DNA of 64,000 nucleotides from NCBI RefSeq assembly GCF_900128925.1, contig NZ_FQUJ01000018.1:1-64000 (forward strand). Reading direction: 5' to 3'. The position numbers and the translations under genes are program-made. Positions 50,160 to 59,537 of this stretch are shown piece by piece. Within the stretch, counting starts at the first letter, position 1. Each line of letters opens with the position of its first letter. The notes under the pieces are model-generated. The model worked only from the letters and a program-made list of their open reading frames with translations, was not told the origin of the DNA and ran no database searches. The stretch comes from Modicisalibacter ilicicola DSM 19980 (GTDB lineage: Bacteria > Pseudomonadota > Gammaproteobacteria > Pseudomonadales > Halomonadaceae).

Positions 50160-51553
50160 GATCCATTCGTCGCTACCTTGCCCGGACCCTGGCGCTGGTG
50201 CTGGCGGTGACCGCGCTATTGACGGTCACTGCGGCCTACCTGATCACCGATCATGAACTCGAAGAGATTCTCGATGCCCAGCTGAGCCTGCAGGGGCGCA
50301 TCATCGCCGGGCTCGTTTCCCCGACGACCACTCGCGAGGAGTATCGTCGCATCGCCCGGCGCCTCTCGCTGCCGGGGCACGAGGCCAGGGCCTACGCCGA
50401 CGGCCAGCTCGAGCCCAGTTCGCCGCAGGCTCCACCCGCGGCACTCTACCACGAGGAAGAGCGGGTGTTGTCGATCGGCTTCTGGAACGCCGACGGTTCC
50501 CCGCGCCTGCTCGGTGCCAGATGGAATGGCGACACTCCCTTTCCTGCCCCGGGCGAGGAGGGCTACCGGTGGGTCGATTATGCCGGTGATCGCTGGCGGG
50601 TATTCAGCCTGTTCGATGCGCCCAGTGCAACCTGGGTTCAGGTGGGCGTGCGTGGTGATTTCCTCGAGGAGATCGTCGAGCGCGTGGCGCTCAACAATCT
50701 CTGGCCGATGCTTCTCCTGCTGCCGCTATTGTTGTGGCTGATGGTTCGTATCATCCGTCGCGGGCTGTCGCCCATTGCGCTGCTGTCCCGCCAGGTGCAA
50801 GGACGCGATGGCTGTGACCTGACCCCGATCGAGCTGACGGTCCCCCAGGAGCTCGGCGGCTTGCATCAGGCGCTGAACGATTTCATCGCCCGGCTGGGCA
50901 AGACATTGGAGCGCGAGCGGCGCTTTACCGCAGACGCGGCCCACGAGCTGCGCACGCCCCTGGCCGCCCTCAAGATCCATCTCGACAACGCCCAGGCTGG
51001 CGAAGGTCAATCGCTGCAGAAGGCCGCGATCGGCGTGGAACGGCTGCAGCGGGTGGTGGAGCAGCTGCTGGTGCTGGCGCGCTTGGACCGTGCCTCGACC
51101 GTCCAGGCGGAGACACTCGACATCTATCCCATCGTGGTGGAACTCACGGCCGAGCTCTGGCCGCTGGCCCACGCACGGCGACAGGAGCTGCTGGTGATGG
51201 GCGAAACCCGGCTGGAAGTGCAGGCCGATCCGGTGGAGGCGGGTATCCTGTTGCGCAACCTGCTGGACAACGCGCTGCGCTATACCCCCGAGGGTGGCTG
51301 CATCGAGGTGGAGCTCTGCCGCCGGCAGGACAGGCCGCAAGTCATCGTGCGGGATAACGGCCCGGGGATCCCCGAGGAGCTGCTCGACAAGGTCACCGAA
51401 CGCTTTCGCCGCGCTTCGGATCAGCGCACCACGGGCAGTGGGCTCGGGCTATCCATCGTCGTGGAACTGGCCCGACGCCAGCATGCCGAACTGAGATTGA
51501 AAAATCGCGCCCCCCAGGGGCTGGAGGCCAGCCTGCTCTGGCCAACGCCATGA
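50156..51553 (+). CDS. Sensor histidine kinase (PmrB/QseC-like)
   Basis: 465 residues: TM1 about 8-28, periplasmic sensor about 30-175, TM2 about 180-200, HAMP-like linker, then DHp with FTADAAHELRTPLAALK (phospho-His) and ATPase domain with N box NLLDNALRYTPEGG, G1 DNGPGIPEE and G2 GSGLGLSIV. Complete, and paired with the regulator by an ATGA overlap. The signal is not evident from sequence. Confidence 0.92.
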   Translation: MRSIRRYLARTLALVLAVTALLTVTAAYLITDHELEEILDAQLSLQGRIIAGLVSPTTTREEYRRIARRLSLPGHEARAYADGQLEPSSPQAPPAALYHEEERVLSIGFWNADGSPRLLGARWNGDTPFPAPGEEGYRWVDYAGDRWRVFSLFDAPSATWVQVGVRGDFLEEIVERVALNNLWPMLLLLPLLLWLMVRIIRRGLSPIALLSRQVQGRDGCDLTPIELTVPQELGGLHQALNDFIARLGKTLERERRFTADAAHELRTPLAALKIHLDNAQAGEGQSLQKAAIGVERLQRVVEQLLVLARLDRASTVQAETLDIYPIVVELTAELWPLAHARRQELLVMGETRLEVQADPVEAGILLRNLLDNALRYTPEGGCIEVELCRRQDRPQVIVRDNGPGIPEELLDKVTERFRRASDQRTTGSGLGLSIVVELARRQHAELRLKNRAPQGLEASLLWPTP

Positions 51554-51670
51554 GTGGTGCAGGCCAGGCATGGGAACCGTCGAGGATGACATCATGTCAC
51601 CGTCGGCCGTTCAGCGAGGCGAGTGCTTATCAGGTATCATGCGCACGGCAATGACCTGTGGATTGAACGC

Positions 51671-52246
51671 ATGACGCTCGTATCGAATTTCTTCATGGCC
51701 GTGGGGCTCTCGGCGGATGCCTTCGCGGTAAGCGTTGCGCGCGGTGCGTGCAGCTGGCGTGCCGACCTGCGCGTGGCACTGCGCACGGGACTGGTGTTCG
51801 GCGGTGTCGAGGCCAGCATGGTGCTGCTGGGCTGGCTGTTGGGCGCAGGCTTTGCCGGCCTGATCGCCGACATCGATCACTGGATCGCCTTGGTGTTGCT
51901 GGGGGCGGTGGGTGGCCACATGATCCATGAAGGGTTGGGCGATGGCGACGAGGACGTCTGCGAGGAAGCCGGGAAAGGGGGGCTGAAGACCTTGCTGGCA
52001 GCGCTGGGCACCAGCATCGATGGGGCCGCCATCGGGGTGACCCTGGCCTTCATGTCCGTGCATATCTGGAGTGCCGTGGCCATCGTTGGCGTGGTGTCGT
52101 TCTGCATCAGTACCCTCGGGGTGTTGATCGGCCCGCGCATCGGCGCGTTGCTTGGCCGTCGGGCCGAGATCCTGGGCGGCCTGGTGCTGATCACCATCGG
52201 TGTCACGATCTTCTATTCACACATGCGTGATGCCGGCCTGTTCTAG
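51671..52246 (+). CDS. mntP: MntP-type manganese exporter
   Basis: 191 residues, six helices in two repeats. Conserved acidic motifs are visible: AVGLSADAFAVSVARG in TM1 and ALGTSIDGAAIGVTL in TM4, the paired Asp residues of MntP. The length matches the family. ATG 51671 is chosen because the hydrophobic start fits; an upstream frame opens at 51623. No yybP-ykoY riboswitch is evident in the 117-base gap. Confidence 0.88.
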   Translation: MTLVSNFFMAVGLSADAFAVSVARGACSWRADLRVALRTGLVFGGVEASMVLLGWLLGAGFAGLIADIDHWIALVLLGAVGGHMIHEGLGDGDEDVCEEAGKGGLKTLLAALGTSIDGAAIGVTLAFMSVHIWSAVAIVGVVSFCISTLGVLIGPRIGALLGRRAEILGGLVLITIGVTIFYSHMRDAGLF

Positions 52247-52252
52247 ACACCA

Positions 52253-53182
52253 CTACCCTAGCCCGCTCAGCGCCAACAGCACTTGCAGGTACCAGGGAAT
52301 CAGCAGCGGCGCGGCCAGGGTCGTCAGCAACACGGCAATGGTGCCCTTCTCGGGGCGTATGTTCAGCTCCATGGCGACCACCACCACGTTGGCGGCCATC
52401 GGCACCACGCCCAGCAGCAGCAAGGCCGAGGCCAGCGTCTCCGAAATCCCGATGCTCGCCTGCAGCAGCAGGACCGCGGCCAGGCTGACCAGCGGCCAGA
52501 GCACATAGCGGGCCGCGACGCAGGCGCCGATGAAGCGGGCGTCCACCTCGTGCAGGGTCACCCGCCCCAGGGTCATGCCGATGATCATCATGCCCAGCAC
52601 CGTGTAGCTGTACTTGAAGTAGTCGAGCCCTTCCATCACGGCACCGGGAATCGGCAAAGAGAGACCGCTGACCAGAAGGGCGGCGGCGAAGGCATAGACC
52701 AGCGGCAGGCGCAGGATCTTGGCAAGACTGTCGCGCACCGAGAACCGACCCCGGGCGATGAGGTAGTAGCCGACGGTGAATTCATAAAGCGTGACGCCCA
52801 GCAGGCAGAACAGGTACTGGGTCACCCCCTCCGGCGGCAGCAGCACCATGGCGATGGGCAGGCCGAAGTAGCCGGTGTTGCCGGTGCCCGACGAGAAGGC
52901 CAGCAACGCCGCTTCCTCCGAGGCGAAGAAGGGGCGTGCAGCATGGCTGACCGCCAGGCCGATGGTGCTCGCCAGCAGGAACAGTGCCGCGGTCAGCAGC
53001 AGGTAATCGATGCTGGGCCCGCCCAGGGTCAGGCCGCGAAAGAAGGTCAGCGGGGCGATGATGTAGATCAACAGCGTGGCGATGGGGCGCGGGTCCACGG
53101 CCAGACGCCTTGCAGCGAGCCAGCCGAGGCCGACGAAGGCCAGCAGCATCCACAGTGGTTGGGAAAGATCGACGTCGAGCAT
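52253..53182 (-). CDS. AEC family transporter
   Basis: 309 residues, about ten helices of the auxin-efflux-carrier-like family. Family features: APLTFFRGLTLGG, FSSGTGNTGYFGLPIA (conserved crossover helix) and VVPMAANVVVVAMEL near the C-terminus. The start at 53182 (MLDVDLS) is preferred over upstream ATG 53266, which adds an Arg/His-rich non-family leader. Substrate unknown. Convergent with mntP. Confidence 0.85.
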   Translation of the reverse strand: MLDVDLSQPLWMLLAFVGLGWLAARRLAVDPRPIATLLIYIIAPLTFFRGLTLGGPSIDYLLLTAALFLLASTIGLAVSHAARPFFASEEAALLAFSSGTGNTGYFGLPIAMVLLPPEGVTQYLFCLLGVTLYEFTVGYYLIARGRFSVRDSLAKILRLPLVYAFAAALLVSGLSLPIPGAVMEGLDYFKYSYTVLGMMIIGMTLGRVTLHEVDARFIGACVAARYVLWPLVSLAAVLLLQASIGISETLASALLLLGVVPMAANVVVVAMELNIRPEKGTIAVLLTTLAAPLLIPWYLQVLLALSGLG

Positions 53183-53317
53183 CGGCGGTTCCGGATGAAC
53201 AAAAGGCACATGGTGCCTGTGCCGGGGCGCAAATGGGAGAGCCCGAGAGCGGCTTGACGCGGCCATCGGGGGAAGGCGTTACACTGGAGTCGTCGTCCCA
53301 CATCGAGGGAGTTCCAG

Positions 53318-54313
53318 ATGGCGCAGCACGCCTCATCGCAGGAGAACGGTTCACGCGTTGCATCGCATGATCCTGATCACGCCCACGCACACGAGCATGC
53401 CCCGGCGGTGACCGCCGACAGCGAGAAGCGGGTGTTCTGGGCGATGCTGCTGACCGCGGGGTTCATGCTCGCCGAGATCGTCGGTGGCATCGTCTCGGGA
53501 TCACTCGCCCTGCTCGCCGATGCCGGTCACATGTTCAGCGACAGCGCCTCCCTGGCCATGGCGCTGGCAGCCTTTCGCCTCAGTGCCCGCTCGCCGGATC
53601 CTCGTCGCACCTTCGGCTATCGGCGCTTCCAGGTGTTGGCGGCCTTCGTCAACGGCCTGACGCTGTTCGCGATCGCCCTGTGGATCTTCTATTCCGCCAT
53701 CGAGCGCCTGATGTCGCCGGTCGAGGTGATGGCCGGCCCGATGATGATCATCGCGATCATCGGCCTGTTCGTGAACATCGTCGCCTTCGTTATCCTTCAT
53801 CGCGGCGACAGCGGCAATCTCAACCTGCGCGGGGCGGCGATGCACGTGCTCGGCGATCTGCTGGGCTCCGTGGCGGCCATCGCCGCCGCGTTGATCATCA
53901 TGTTCACCGGCTGGAACGCCGCCGACCCGATCCTCTCCGTGCTCGCCGCCGGGCTGATCCTGCGTGCCGCCTGGCAGATATTGCGCCGTTCCTCCCATAC
54001 CCTGCTCGAGGGCACCCCGGACGGGGTCGAAGTGGCCGAGATTCGCACGGCGCTGGAGTCGATCGAGGAGGTCGAGAGCCTGCACGACGTGCATCTATGG
54101 GGCCTGACGCCCCAGGACCCGCTACTCAGCCTGCACCTGGTGGTGCGCGACGGTGCCGATCATGCCGGCGTGCTCAGGCAGGCCTACAAGCTGCTTCGCG
54201 AGCGTTTCGGCATCACCCATGCCACCCTGCAGCTCGAGGGCGAGGCCTGCCTGACCGGGGGCGACTGTGAGACGAGTGTTTCCTCGGCCCCGGAGAATAG
54301 AGAGTCTGTATGA
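53318..54313 (+). CDS. Cation diffusion facilitator (Zn/Cd/Co exporter)
   Basis: 331 residues, six helices. His-rich N-terminus (HDPDHAHAHEHA). Both canonical motifs are intact: ADAGHMFSDSASLAMAL and LRGAAMHVLGDLLGS, and TGWNAADPILSVL follows. The C-terminal cytosolic domain (about 215-310) carries VHLWGLTPQDPLLSLHLVV. CzcD/ZitB-like. GAGGGAG precedes the ATG. It is a useful internal reference for the altered CDF at 13425. Confidence 0.92.
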   Translation: MAQHASSQENGSRVASHDPDHAHAHEHAPAVTADSEKRVFWAMLLTAGFMLAEIVGGIVSGSLALLADAGHMFSDSASLAMALAAFRLSARSPDPRRTFGYRRFQVLAAFVNGLTLFAIALWIFYSAIERLMSPVEVMAGPMMIIAIIGLFVNIVAFVILHRGDSGNLNLRGAAMHVLGDLLGSVAAIAAALIIMFTGWNAADPILSVLAAGLILRAAWQILRRSSHTLLEGTPDGVEVAEIRTALESIEEVESLHDVHLWGLTPQDPLLSLHLVVRDGADHAGVLRQAYKLLRERFGITHATLQLEGEACLTGGDCETSVSSAPENRESV

Positions 54314-54448
54314 AAGATTTCGATGTTGCCGCGCGAAACTTTCATTGGAGCCTCGCGCCGCTGGCAGACACAATACGGCTTTTCGAGGGCTCGGCAGCGT
54401 AGCGCCAAGCATATACTGGTTGAAAACGATTCATAAAGGTTGGGAACG

Positions 54449-55288
54449 ATGAGCAAGAACGAGCATCCGCTGGGCATCAGTTTCGAATTCTTTCCGCCGA
54501 ACACCGATGCGGGCCGTGAGAAACTGATGCAGACGCGCGATGCCCTGGCGGAGTGCAAGCCGCACTTCTTCTCGGTGACCTATGGCGCGGGCGGTTCGAC
54601 CCAGGCGAGGACCGTCGATACCGTCAAGCAGGTCAGCGAATGCGGCATCACCACCGCGCCCCATCTCTCCTGCATCGGCAGCGACAAGGGCGAACTGCGC
54701 GCGCTGCTCGCCATGTACCGCGAGCGGGGCATCGACAGCCTGGTGGCGCTGCGCGGCGACCTGCCCTCCGGCATGGCAAGCATCGGGGAATTGCGCTATG
54801 CCAACGAACTGGTGGAGTTCATTCGTGCCGAAACCGGGGATCACTTCGAGATCGCCGTGGCGGCCTATCCCGAGTCTCATCCCCAGGCGCCGAGCTTCGA
54901 CCGGGACCTGGAAAACTTCGTGCGCAAGATGCGCGCCGGCGCCAACCTGGCGATCACCCAGTACTTCTTCAACGCCGACGCCTACTTTCATTTCGTCGAG
55001 CGTGCCCGCGCCCTGGGCATCGAGGCGCCGATCGTGCCGGGCATCATGCCGATCACCAACTACACCAAGCTGGCACGCTTCTCCGATGCCTGCGGGGCCG
55101 ACATCCCGCGCTGGATACGCAAGCAGCTCGAGGCCTACGGCGATGACCGGGAGAGCATCGAGGCCTTCGGCGAGGAGGTGGTGACGAGGTTGTGTCAACG
55201 ACTGCTCGACGGTGGCGCGCCCGGTTTGCACTTCTACACGCTGAATCAGGCGCCCCCCAGCCTCAGGATCGTCGACAACCTGGCTTGA
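54449..55288 (+). CDS. metF: Methylenetetrahydrofolate reductase
   Basis: Reduces 5,10-methylene-THF to 5-methyl-THF with FAD, feeding methionine synthesis. 279 residues with SFEFFPPNTDAGREKL, VTYGAGGSTQART, ALRGDLP, ITQYFFNADAY and PGIMPITNY. These match MetF exactly in order. TTG 54440 is an alternative start. No SAH riboswitch or MetJ box is visible in the 135-base upstream gap. Confidence 0.96.
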   Translation: MSKNEHPLGISFEFFPPNTDAGREKLMQTRDALAECKPHFFSVTYGAGGSTQARTVDTVKQVSECGITTAPHLSCIGSDKGELRALLAMYRERGIDSLVALRGDLPSGMASIGELRYANELVEFIRAETGDHFEIAVAAYPESHPQAPSFDRDLENFVRKMRAGANLAITQYFFNADAYFHFVERARALGIEAPIVPGIMPITNYTKLARFSDACGADIPRWIRKQLEAYGDDRESIEAFGEEVVTRLCQRLLDGGAPGLHFYTLNQAPPSLRIVDNLA

Positions 55289-55367
55289 GCAGCGCTGCCG
55301 TGTTGGCAGAGGGCGTGGCCTCGACTAGCCTGAACAAGCGAGTCGAACTCATGGACAGGAGGAAGAC

Positions 55368-55892
55368 ATGATGCGTTCAGGCAAGCTGATAGGAGGCATG
55401 GGGGCACTGCTGCTGGCAGGCCTTGCGCAGGCGCAGCCGATCATCGAGATGCACGAGGTCAGTGCCGAGGGTGTCGGTGACAGCATTGGCACCATCAAGG
55501 TCGAGGACAGCGAGTATGGGCTGTTGCTCACACCGGAGCTGAGCGGGCTTGAACCCGGCATGCACGGTTTTCATGTGCACCAGAACCCTAGCTGCGACCC
55601 TGCCGATAAGGAGGGCGAGAGTGTGGCGGCAGCGGCTGCTGGCGGGCACTTCGATCCGGAGAATACCGGCACTCACGCCGGACCCTATGGCGACGGTCAC
55701 CTCGGCGATCTGCCGGTGCTCATGGCGGGCAAGGAAGGCAACGTCATCACGCCGGTACTGGCGCCGCGTCTCAGGGTGTCGGAGCTGAAGGGGCACGCCT
55801 TGGTGATCCACGAGGGCGGCGACACCTATTCCGACCAGCCCGAGCTGGGCGGCGGCGGACCACGCGTCGCCTGCGGCGTCGTCGAGGAGTAG
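55368..55892 (+). CDS. sodC: Periplasmic Cu,Zn superoxide dismutase 1
   Basis: 174 residues, signal peptide 1-22 (AQAQPI). Copper ligands in HGFHVHQNPSC, the bridging His and Zn ligands in GGHFDPENTGTHAGPYGDGHLGDLP, and the final copper His in HALVIHEGGD. The two disulfide Cys are in NPSCDP and RVACGVV. AGGAGG precedes the ATG. It has a paralogue at 59538; the pair flanks the TRAP-TAXI operon. Confidence 0.93.
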   Translation: MMRSGKLIGGMGALLLAGLAQAQPIIEMHEVSAEGVGDSIGTIKVEDSEYGLLLTPELSGLEPGMHGFHVHQNPSCDPADKEGESVAAAAAGGHFDPENTGTHAGPYGDGHLGDLPVLMAGKEGNVITPVLAPRLRVSELKGHALVIHEGGDTYSDQPELGGGGPRVACGVVEE

Positions 55893-55930
55893 TCCCGGCT
55901 CGGCAAGTTGCTGGCCGGTCCGAAATCGCC

Positions 55931-55959
55931 AGCGCCCGCCGGGATTCCTGGCGGGCGCT
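55931..55959. terminator. Strong GC hairpin between convergent genes
   Basis: AGCGCCCGCC (55931-55940) pairs with GGCGGGCGCT (55950-55959), loop GGGATTCCT. Little U tract; probably a bidirectional terminator for sodC and the TRAP permease. Confidence 0.6.
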
Positions 55960-55990
55960 GTTGGTTGGCATGATGCCATCGAACGTCACA

Positions 55991-58192
55991 TCATGACTTG
56001 GCCGTCGAAGGTTTTTCCCCCCGTGACGACCCGCGCTGCATCAGGAACAGGACGATGCCGATGGCCAGCCCGGCCAGGTCGCTGTAGAGCCCGCCGTAGA
56101 TCATGCACACCGCTCCCAGCAGCAGCAGCAGGCGCGACAGCGCCTTGACCGGTCCGAAGAACCAGGCCTGGACCGAGGCGGCCAGCAGCACGATGCCCAG
56201 GGTCGCGGTGAGCCCGACCCGCAGGATCTGCAGCCAGGAGCCTTCCATCAGCATCGCCGGACTGTAGAAGAACATGAACGGCACGATGAAGGCGGCCAGG
56301 CCGATCTTGAACGATGTCACCGAGGTCTGCATGGCGTTGGCCCCGGAGATGCCCGCGGCGGCGTAGGAGGCCAGTGCCACCGGCGGAGTGATGGCCGAGA
56401 CCACGGCGAAATAGAACACGAAGAAGTGGGCCACCAGGGGGGTGATGCCGATATCGATCAAGCCCGGCGCCACCACCGAGGCGGCCACCGCGTAGGCCGC
56501 GGTGGTGGGCATGCCCATGCCCAGCAGGATGCTGATGCACATGGCGAACAGCAGTGCCAGCAGCTGACTGAAGCCCGCGAGACCCAGCAGCAGCGACGAG
56601 AAGCGCGACCCCACCCCCGTCAGCGAGATCACGCCCACGATGATGCCGGCGCAGGCGCATACCGCGATGATCTGGATGGCCATGGTCCCGGCCATCTCCA
56701 GCGCCTTCAGTATGGAACGCGGGCCCATCTTGTGGGGCGATAGCCAGCTCACCACCGCGGCCGAGGCCGTGGCCAGGGTGCCGGCGCGGATCACCGAATA
56801 GCCCATGAACAGCGCGACGATCAGGATCACGATGGGGGCGAACAGATAGACCTGCCTGACGAGGCGCGAGAAGCGTGGAATCTCGTCGTCGCGCATGCCG
56901 CGCATGCCCTTGTAGGCTGCCTCGAAGTCGACCATGAAATAGACCGAGGCGAAGTAGAGCACGGCCGGAATCAGCGCTGCCACGGCGATCTCTGTGTAAG
57001 GGATGCCGGTGATCTCGGCCATGATGAAGGCACCGGCACCCATGATCGGCGGCATGATCTGGCCACCCGTGGAGGCCGCTGCCTCGATGGCGCCGGCGCT
57101 GCGGCTCGGGTAGCCGACCTTCTTCATCAGCGGGATGGTCAGCGAGCCGGTGGAGACCACGTTGCCGGCGCTGGTGCCGTTGATCATGCCCATCAGCCCC
57201 GAGGCGAAGATCGCCACCTTGGCGGGTCCTCCCCGGGCGCGACCGGCCGCGGCGAAGGCGAAGTTGACGAAGTAGTCGCCGACCTTGGAGGCCTGCAGGA
57301 AGGCGGCGAAGATGATGAACAGGATGATGTAGGTCGACGATACCGCCGTGGTGGGGCCGAGGATGCCCGCATCGGTGTAGACCTGGCTGAAGAAGCGCCC
57401 CATGGAGAGCCCCGGATAACCCAAAAAGCCCGGCAGGTAGGGCCCGGCGAACACATAGGCGAGAAAGATCGCCGAGATGACCACCAGGGCCAGCCCGGCC
57501 ACCCGGCGGGTCAGTTCGAGGATCAGCAGCGAGCCGGCGATGGCCGCGTAGGAGATGCCCATGGGCGCGAAGGAGGTGCCGGTGGACATGCGCAGCGGCG
57601 TGTTGTACATCACCAGCAGGTAACCCGAACTGGCCAGGGCGCAGACCATCAGCACGATATCCGGCGGGCTCAGGCGTTGGCGTGCCTGGCGATAGCCCCA
57701 GGAAAGCAGGATGGCCGCCACGGTGGTGGCAATCAGCGGATAACCGAAATGCCAGGCCTCGATCGCGGGCTCGATGCGCATGGCCTCGCCGCTGAAGGTG
57801 CGGTACATCAGGCCGACCTGCACCAGGGTATAGAGTGCCGGGGCCAGCAGCACCAGGCTCAGGTAGGTCGCCCAGCGCCCGGTGGGGCGGGTGTCGTCGT
57901 CGGCGAAGCGGGCGCCGGCATACAGGCCGTAGCCGAGGATCAGTGCCCCGCAGATGTGGATGATGCGAAATGACCAGGTCTCGAGGGGGTAGACGTTCAG
58001 CGAGACGAGGTGGAAGGTCGAATAGGCCACGGCCAGGGTGGCGAACAGCCACCAGCGCCAGTCGGCGAGAAGGCGGCGGTTGGATTCGACGATATCGTCG
58101 TCGACGCCGTGGGCGACGGTTTCTGCTTCAGTGGGAAGGTCGTCGTCGTGGGAAGCGTCGCGGGCTGGGCGATTGTCCGAGGATGGGCTCAT
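55991..58192 (-). CDS. TRAP transporter permease, fused 4TM/12TM (TAXI type)
   Basis: 733 residues: acidic cytosolic start, then DctQ-like helices (about 45-230) fused to the DctM-like large subunit (about 240-690). Core motifs: GMINGTSAGNVVSTGSLTIP and EAAASTGGQIMPPIMGAGAF; GMPTTAAYAVAASVVAP and SAITPPVALASYAAAGISGA form the second repeat. Partner of the TAXI binding protein transcribed just upstream. Uses the Na+ or H+ gradient; such systems carry glutamate-like or other organic acids. Long antisense frames here are shadows. Confidence 0.93.
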   Translation of the reverse strand: MSPSSDNRPARDASHDDDLPTEAETVAHGVDDDIVESNRRLLADWRWWLFATLAVAYSTFHLVSLNVYPLETWSFRIIHICGALILGYGLYAGARFADDDTRPTGRWATYLSLVLLAPALYTLVQVGLMYRTFSGEAMRIEPAIEAWHFGYPLIATTVAAILLSWGYRQARQRLSPPDIVLMVCALASSGYLLVMYNTPLRMSTGTSFAPMGISYAAIAGSLLILELTRRVAGLALVVISAIFLAYVFAGPYLPGFLGYPGLSMGRFFSQVYTDAGILGPTTAVSSTYIILFIIFAAFLQASKVGDYFVNFAFAAAGRARGGPAKVAIFASGLMGMINGTSAGNVVSTGSLTIPLMKKVGYPSRSAGAIEAAASTGGQIMPPIMGAGAFIMAEITGIPYTEIAVAALIPAVLYFASVYFMVDFEAAYKGMRGMRDDEIPRFSRLVRQVYLFAPIVILIVALFMGYSVIRAGTLATASAAVVSWLSPHKMGPRSILKALEMAGTMAIQIIAVCACAGIIVGVISLTGVGSRFSSLLLGLAGFSQLLALLFAMCISILLGMGMPTTAAYAVAASVVAPGLIDIGITPLVAHFFVFYFAVVSAITPPVALASYAAAGISGANAMQTSVTSFKIGLAAFIVPFMFFYSPAMLMEGSWLQILRVGLTATLGIVLLAASVQAWFFGPVKALSRLLLLLGAVCMIYGGLYSDLAGLAIGIVLFLMQRGSSRGEKPSTAKS

Positions 58193-58230
58193 GCGGGATC
58201 ACCGTCGAGTAGTCATGACAATACAAAGAC

Positions 58231-58258
58231 GGGAGTGACGCCGGTAGGCGTCACTCCC
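58231..58258 (-). terminator. Perfect hairpin between TAXI and permease genes
   Basis: GGGAGTGACGCC and GGCGTCACTCCC form a perfect 12-bp stem with a 4-base loop. There is no long U tract. In TRAP operons such a hairpin often stabilises the binding-protein mRNA or attenuates permease expression. Confidence 0.6.
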
Positions 58259-58281
58259 GAACCGATCGAAGGCGTCCTGCC

Positions 58282-59307
58282 TTATTGATGAACCATGTCC
58301 TCGGGAATGTCGTGGCCATTCTCCTCGTACCAGCGCGCTGCGCCGGGATGGAAGGGAATGACCTGGTTGTGCTTGATGTTCTCGGGCACCGTAGTTTCGG
58401 CACTGCGATGGATCGAGCGCATCTTGTCGTTGTTTTCCATGGTGATGCGGGTGGCCTCGTAGACGAAGTCATCCGGGAGGTCGCAGCCGGCGATGGCAAA
58501 GTTCCACATCGACACCACGCGGGAATCCTGCTCCAGGGTCGAGTAGGTGCTGGCGGGGATGGAAAACTCGGACACCGGGAACGCCTCGATGGCTTCAGCC
58601 TGCTCTTGCTCGGTGAATTCGATGATGTTCACGTCGGTCTGCACCTCGAGCTGGCTGACGGCGGGAATCGGGATGCCCGCGGCGAAGGCGATGACGTCGA
58701 TCAGGCCGTCCTGGAGCTGCCCGGCCAGATCGTTCCAGCCACCGTTGCGCCGTTCGAACTCCACCCCCAGTTCCTCGAGGATCGCCGGGAAGTAGGTGTC
58801 CGAAGTCGAGCCCGCCGGGCCGAAGCCGATGGTCGCACCGTCGGGGATCTCCGAGATCGAGGTGATGCCCGAGTCCGACAGGGCGGTGATCGAGAAGGGG
58901 GTCTCGTACATGGGGAACATGGCGCAGACATTGTCCATGACGATCCCCGGAGCCAGGGGACTCTTGCCCGACAGGGCGTCGCTGGCCGGGCCCATGGTGG
59001 TCAGGCCGAAGGCGACCTCATTGTTGTGCACCAGCGCCAGGTTCTGGGTCGGTCCGCCGGTCACCTCGCCGCCGCCGGAGAGCCCCAGCTGGTCGGCGAT
59101 CAGGTTGGCCCAGCCGGAACCATAGACGAAATAGGTGCCGCCCTGGCTGGCGGTGCCTACGGTGAAGCTCTGTGGCCACCCTTCGCGATCCTCCTGGGCC
59201 TGGGCGGCGCCGGCGATGCCGAGGCCCGCGACCAGACCCCCGGCAACCAATGCCAGGTTGAGACGATGGGCGATGCTACTGCGCGTGCTCTGCTGTTGAG
59301 CTGACAT
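58282..59307 (-). CDS. TAXI family TRAP solute-binding protein
   Basis: 341 residues, signal peptide about 1-34 (AAQAQED). TAXI family motifs: FTVGTASQGGTYFVYGSGWA, VTGGPTQNLALVHNNEVAFG and IGFGPAGSTSDTYFP. The GTASQGGTY loop binds the carboxylate ligand in this family. GGGGAG precedes ATG 59307. Upstream of the permease by 89 bases, same strand. Confidence 0.93.
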   Translation of the reverse strand: MSAQQQSTRSSIAHRLNLALVAGGLVAGLGIAGAAQAQEDREGWPQSFTVGTASQGGTYFVYGSGWANLIADQLGLSGGGEVTGGPTQNLALVHNNEVAFGLTTMGPASDALSGKSPLAPGIVMDNVCAMFPMYETPFSITALSDSGITSISEIPDGATIGFGPAGSTSDTYFPAILEELGVEFERRNGGWNDLAGQLQDGLIDVIAFAAGIPIPAVSQLEVQTDVNIIEFTEQEQAEAIEAFPVSEFSIPASTYSTLEQDSRVVSMWNFAIAGCDLPDDFVYEATRITMENNDKMRSIHRSAETTVPENIKHNQVIPFHPGAARWYEENGHDIPEDMVHQ

Positions 59308-59537
59308 GCGACACTCCCCGCTTGTTGTTCTGAGCCGTGATTGACAGGCCATTTAAATCACCAGGCGCAGGCGCTGTAAACTGAACGAACGTTGAAGGGT
59401 TGCCGGTAATGCCCTCCCTCGCTGCGATTTTGCCGTCAACACCGCGTCGACCGGCCGGTGGTAGCGTCGATTTGTCACTCCTTCCGTTAATTGGCTAGCC
59501 TTGAAGGGCACGTTCAACTCAAGGACAGGAGATGGAT

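Noticed and set aside
51554-51670. yybP-ykoY manganese riboswitch before mntP
   Set aside because: The gap is only 117 bases and I see no conserved loop of that class.
54314-54448. SAH riboswitch or MetJ box before metF
   Set aside because: No AGACGTCT repeats and no recognisable SAH core; ahcY is not adjacent.
55986-58052. 688-codon antisense-frame ORF
   Set aside because: It is a GC-rich shadow of the TRAP permease, with Arg/His/Gly-rich low-complexity translation and no motif.
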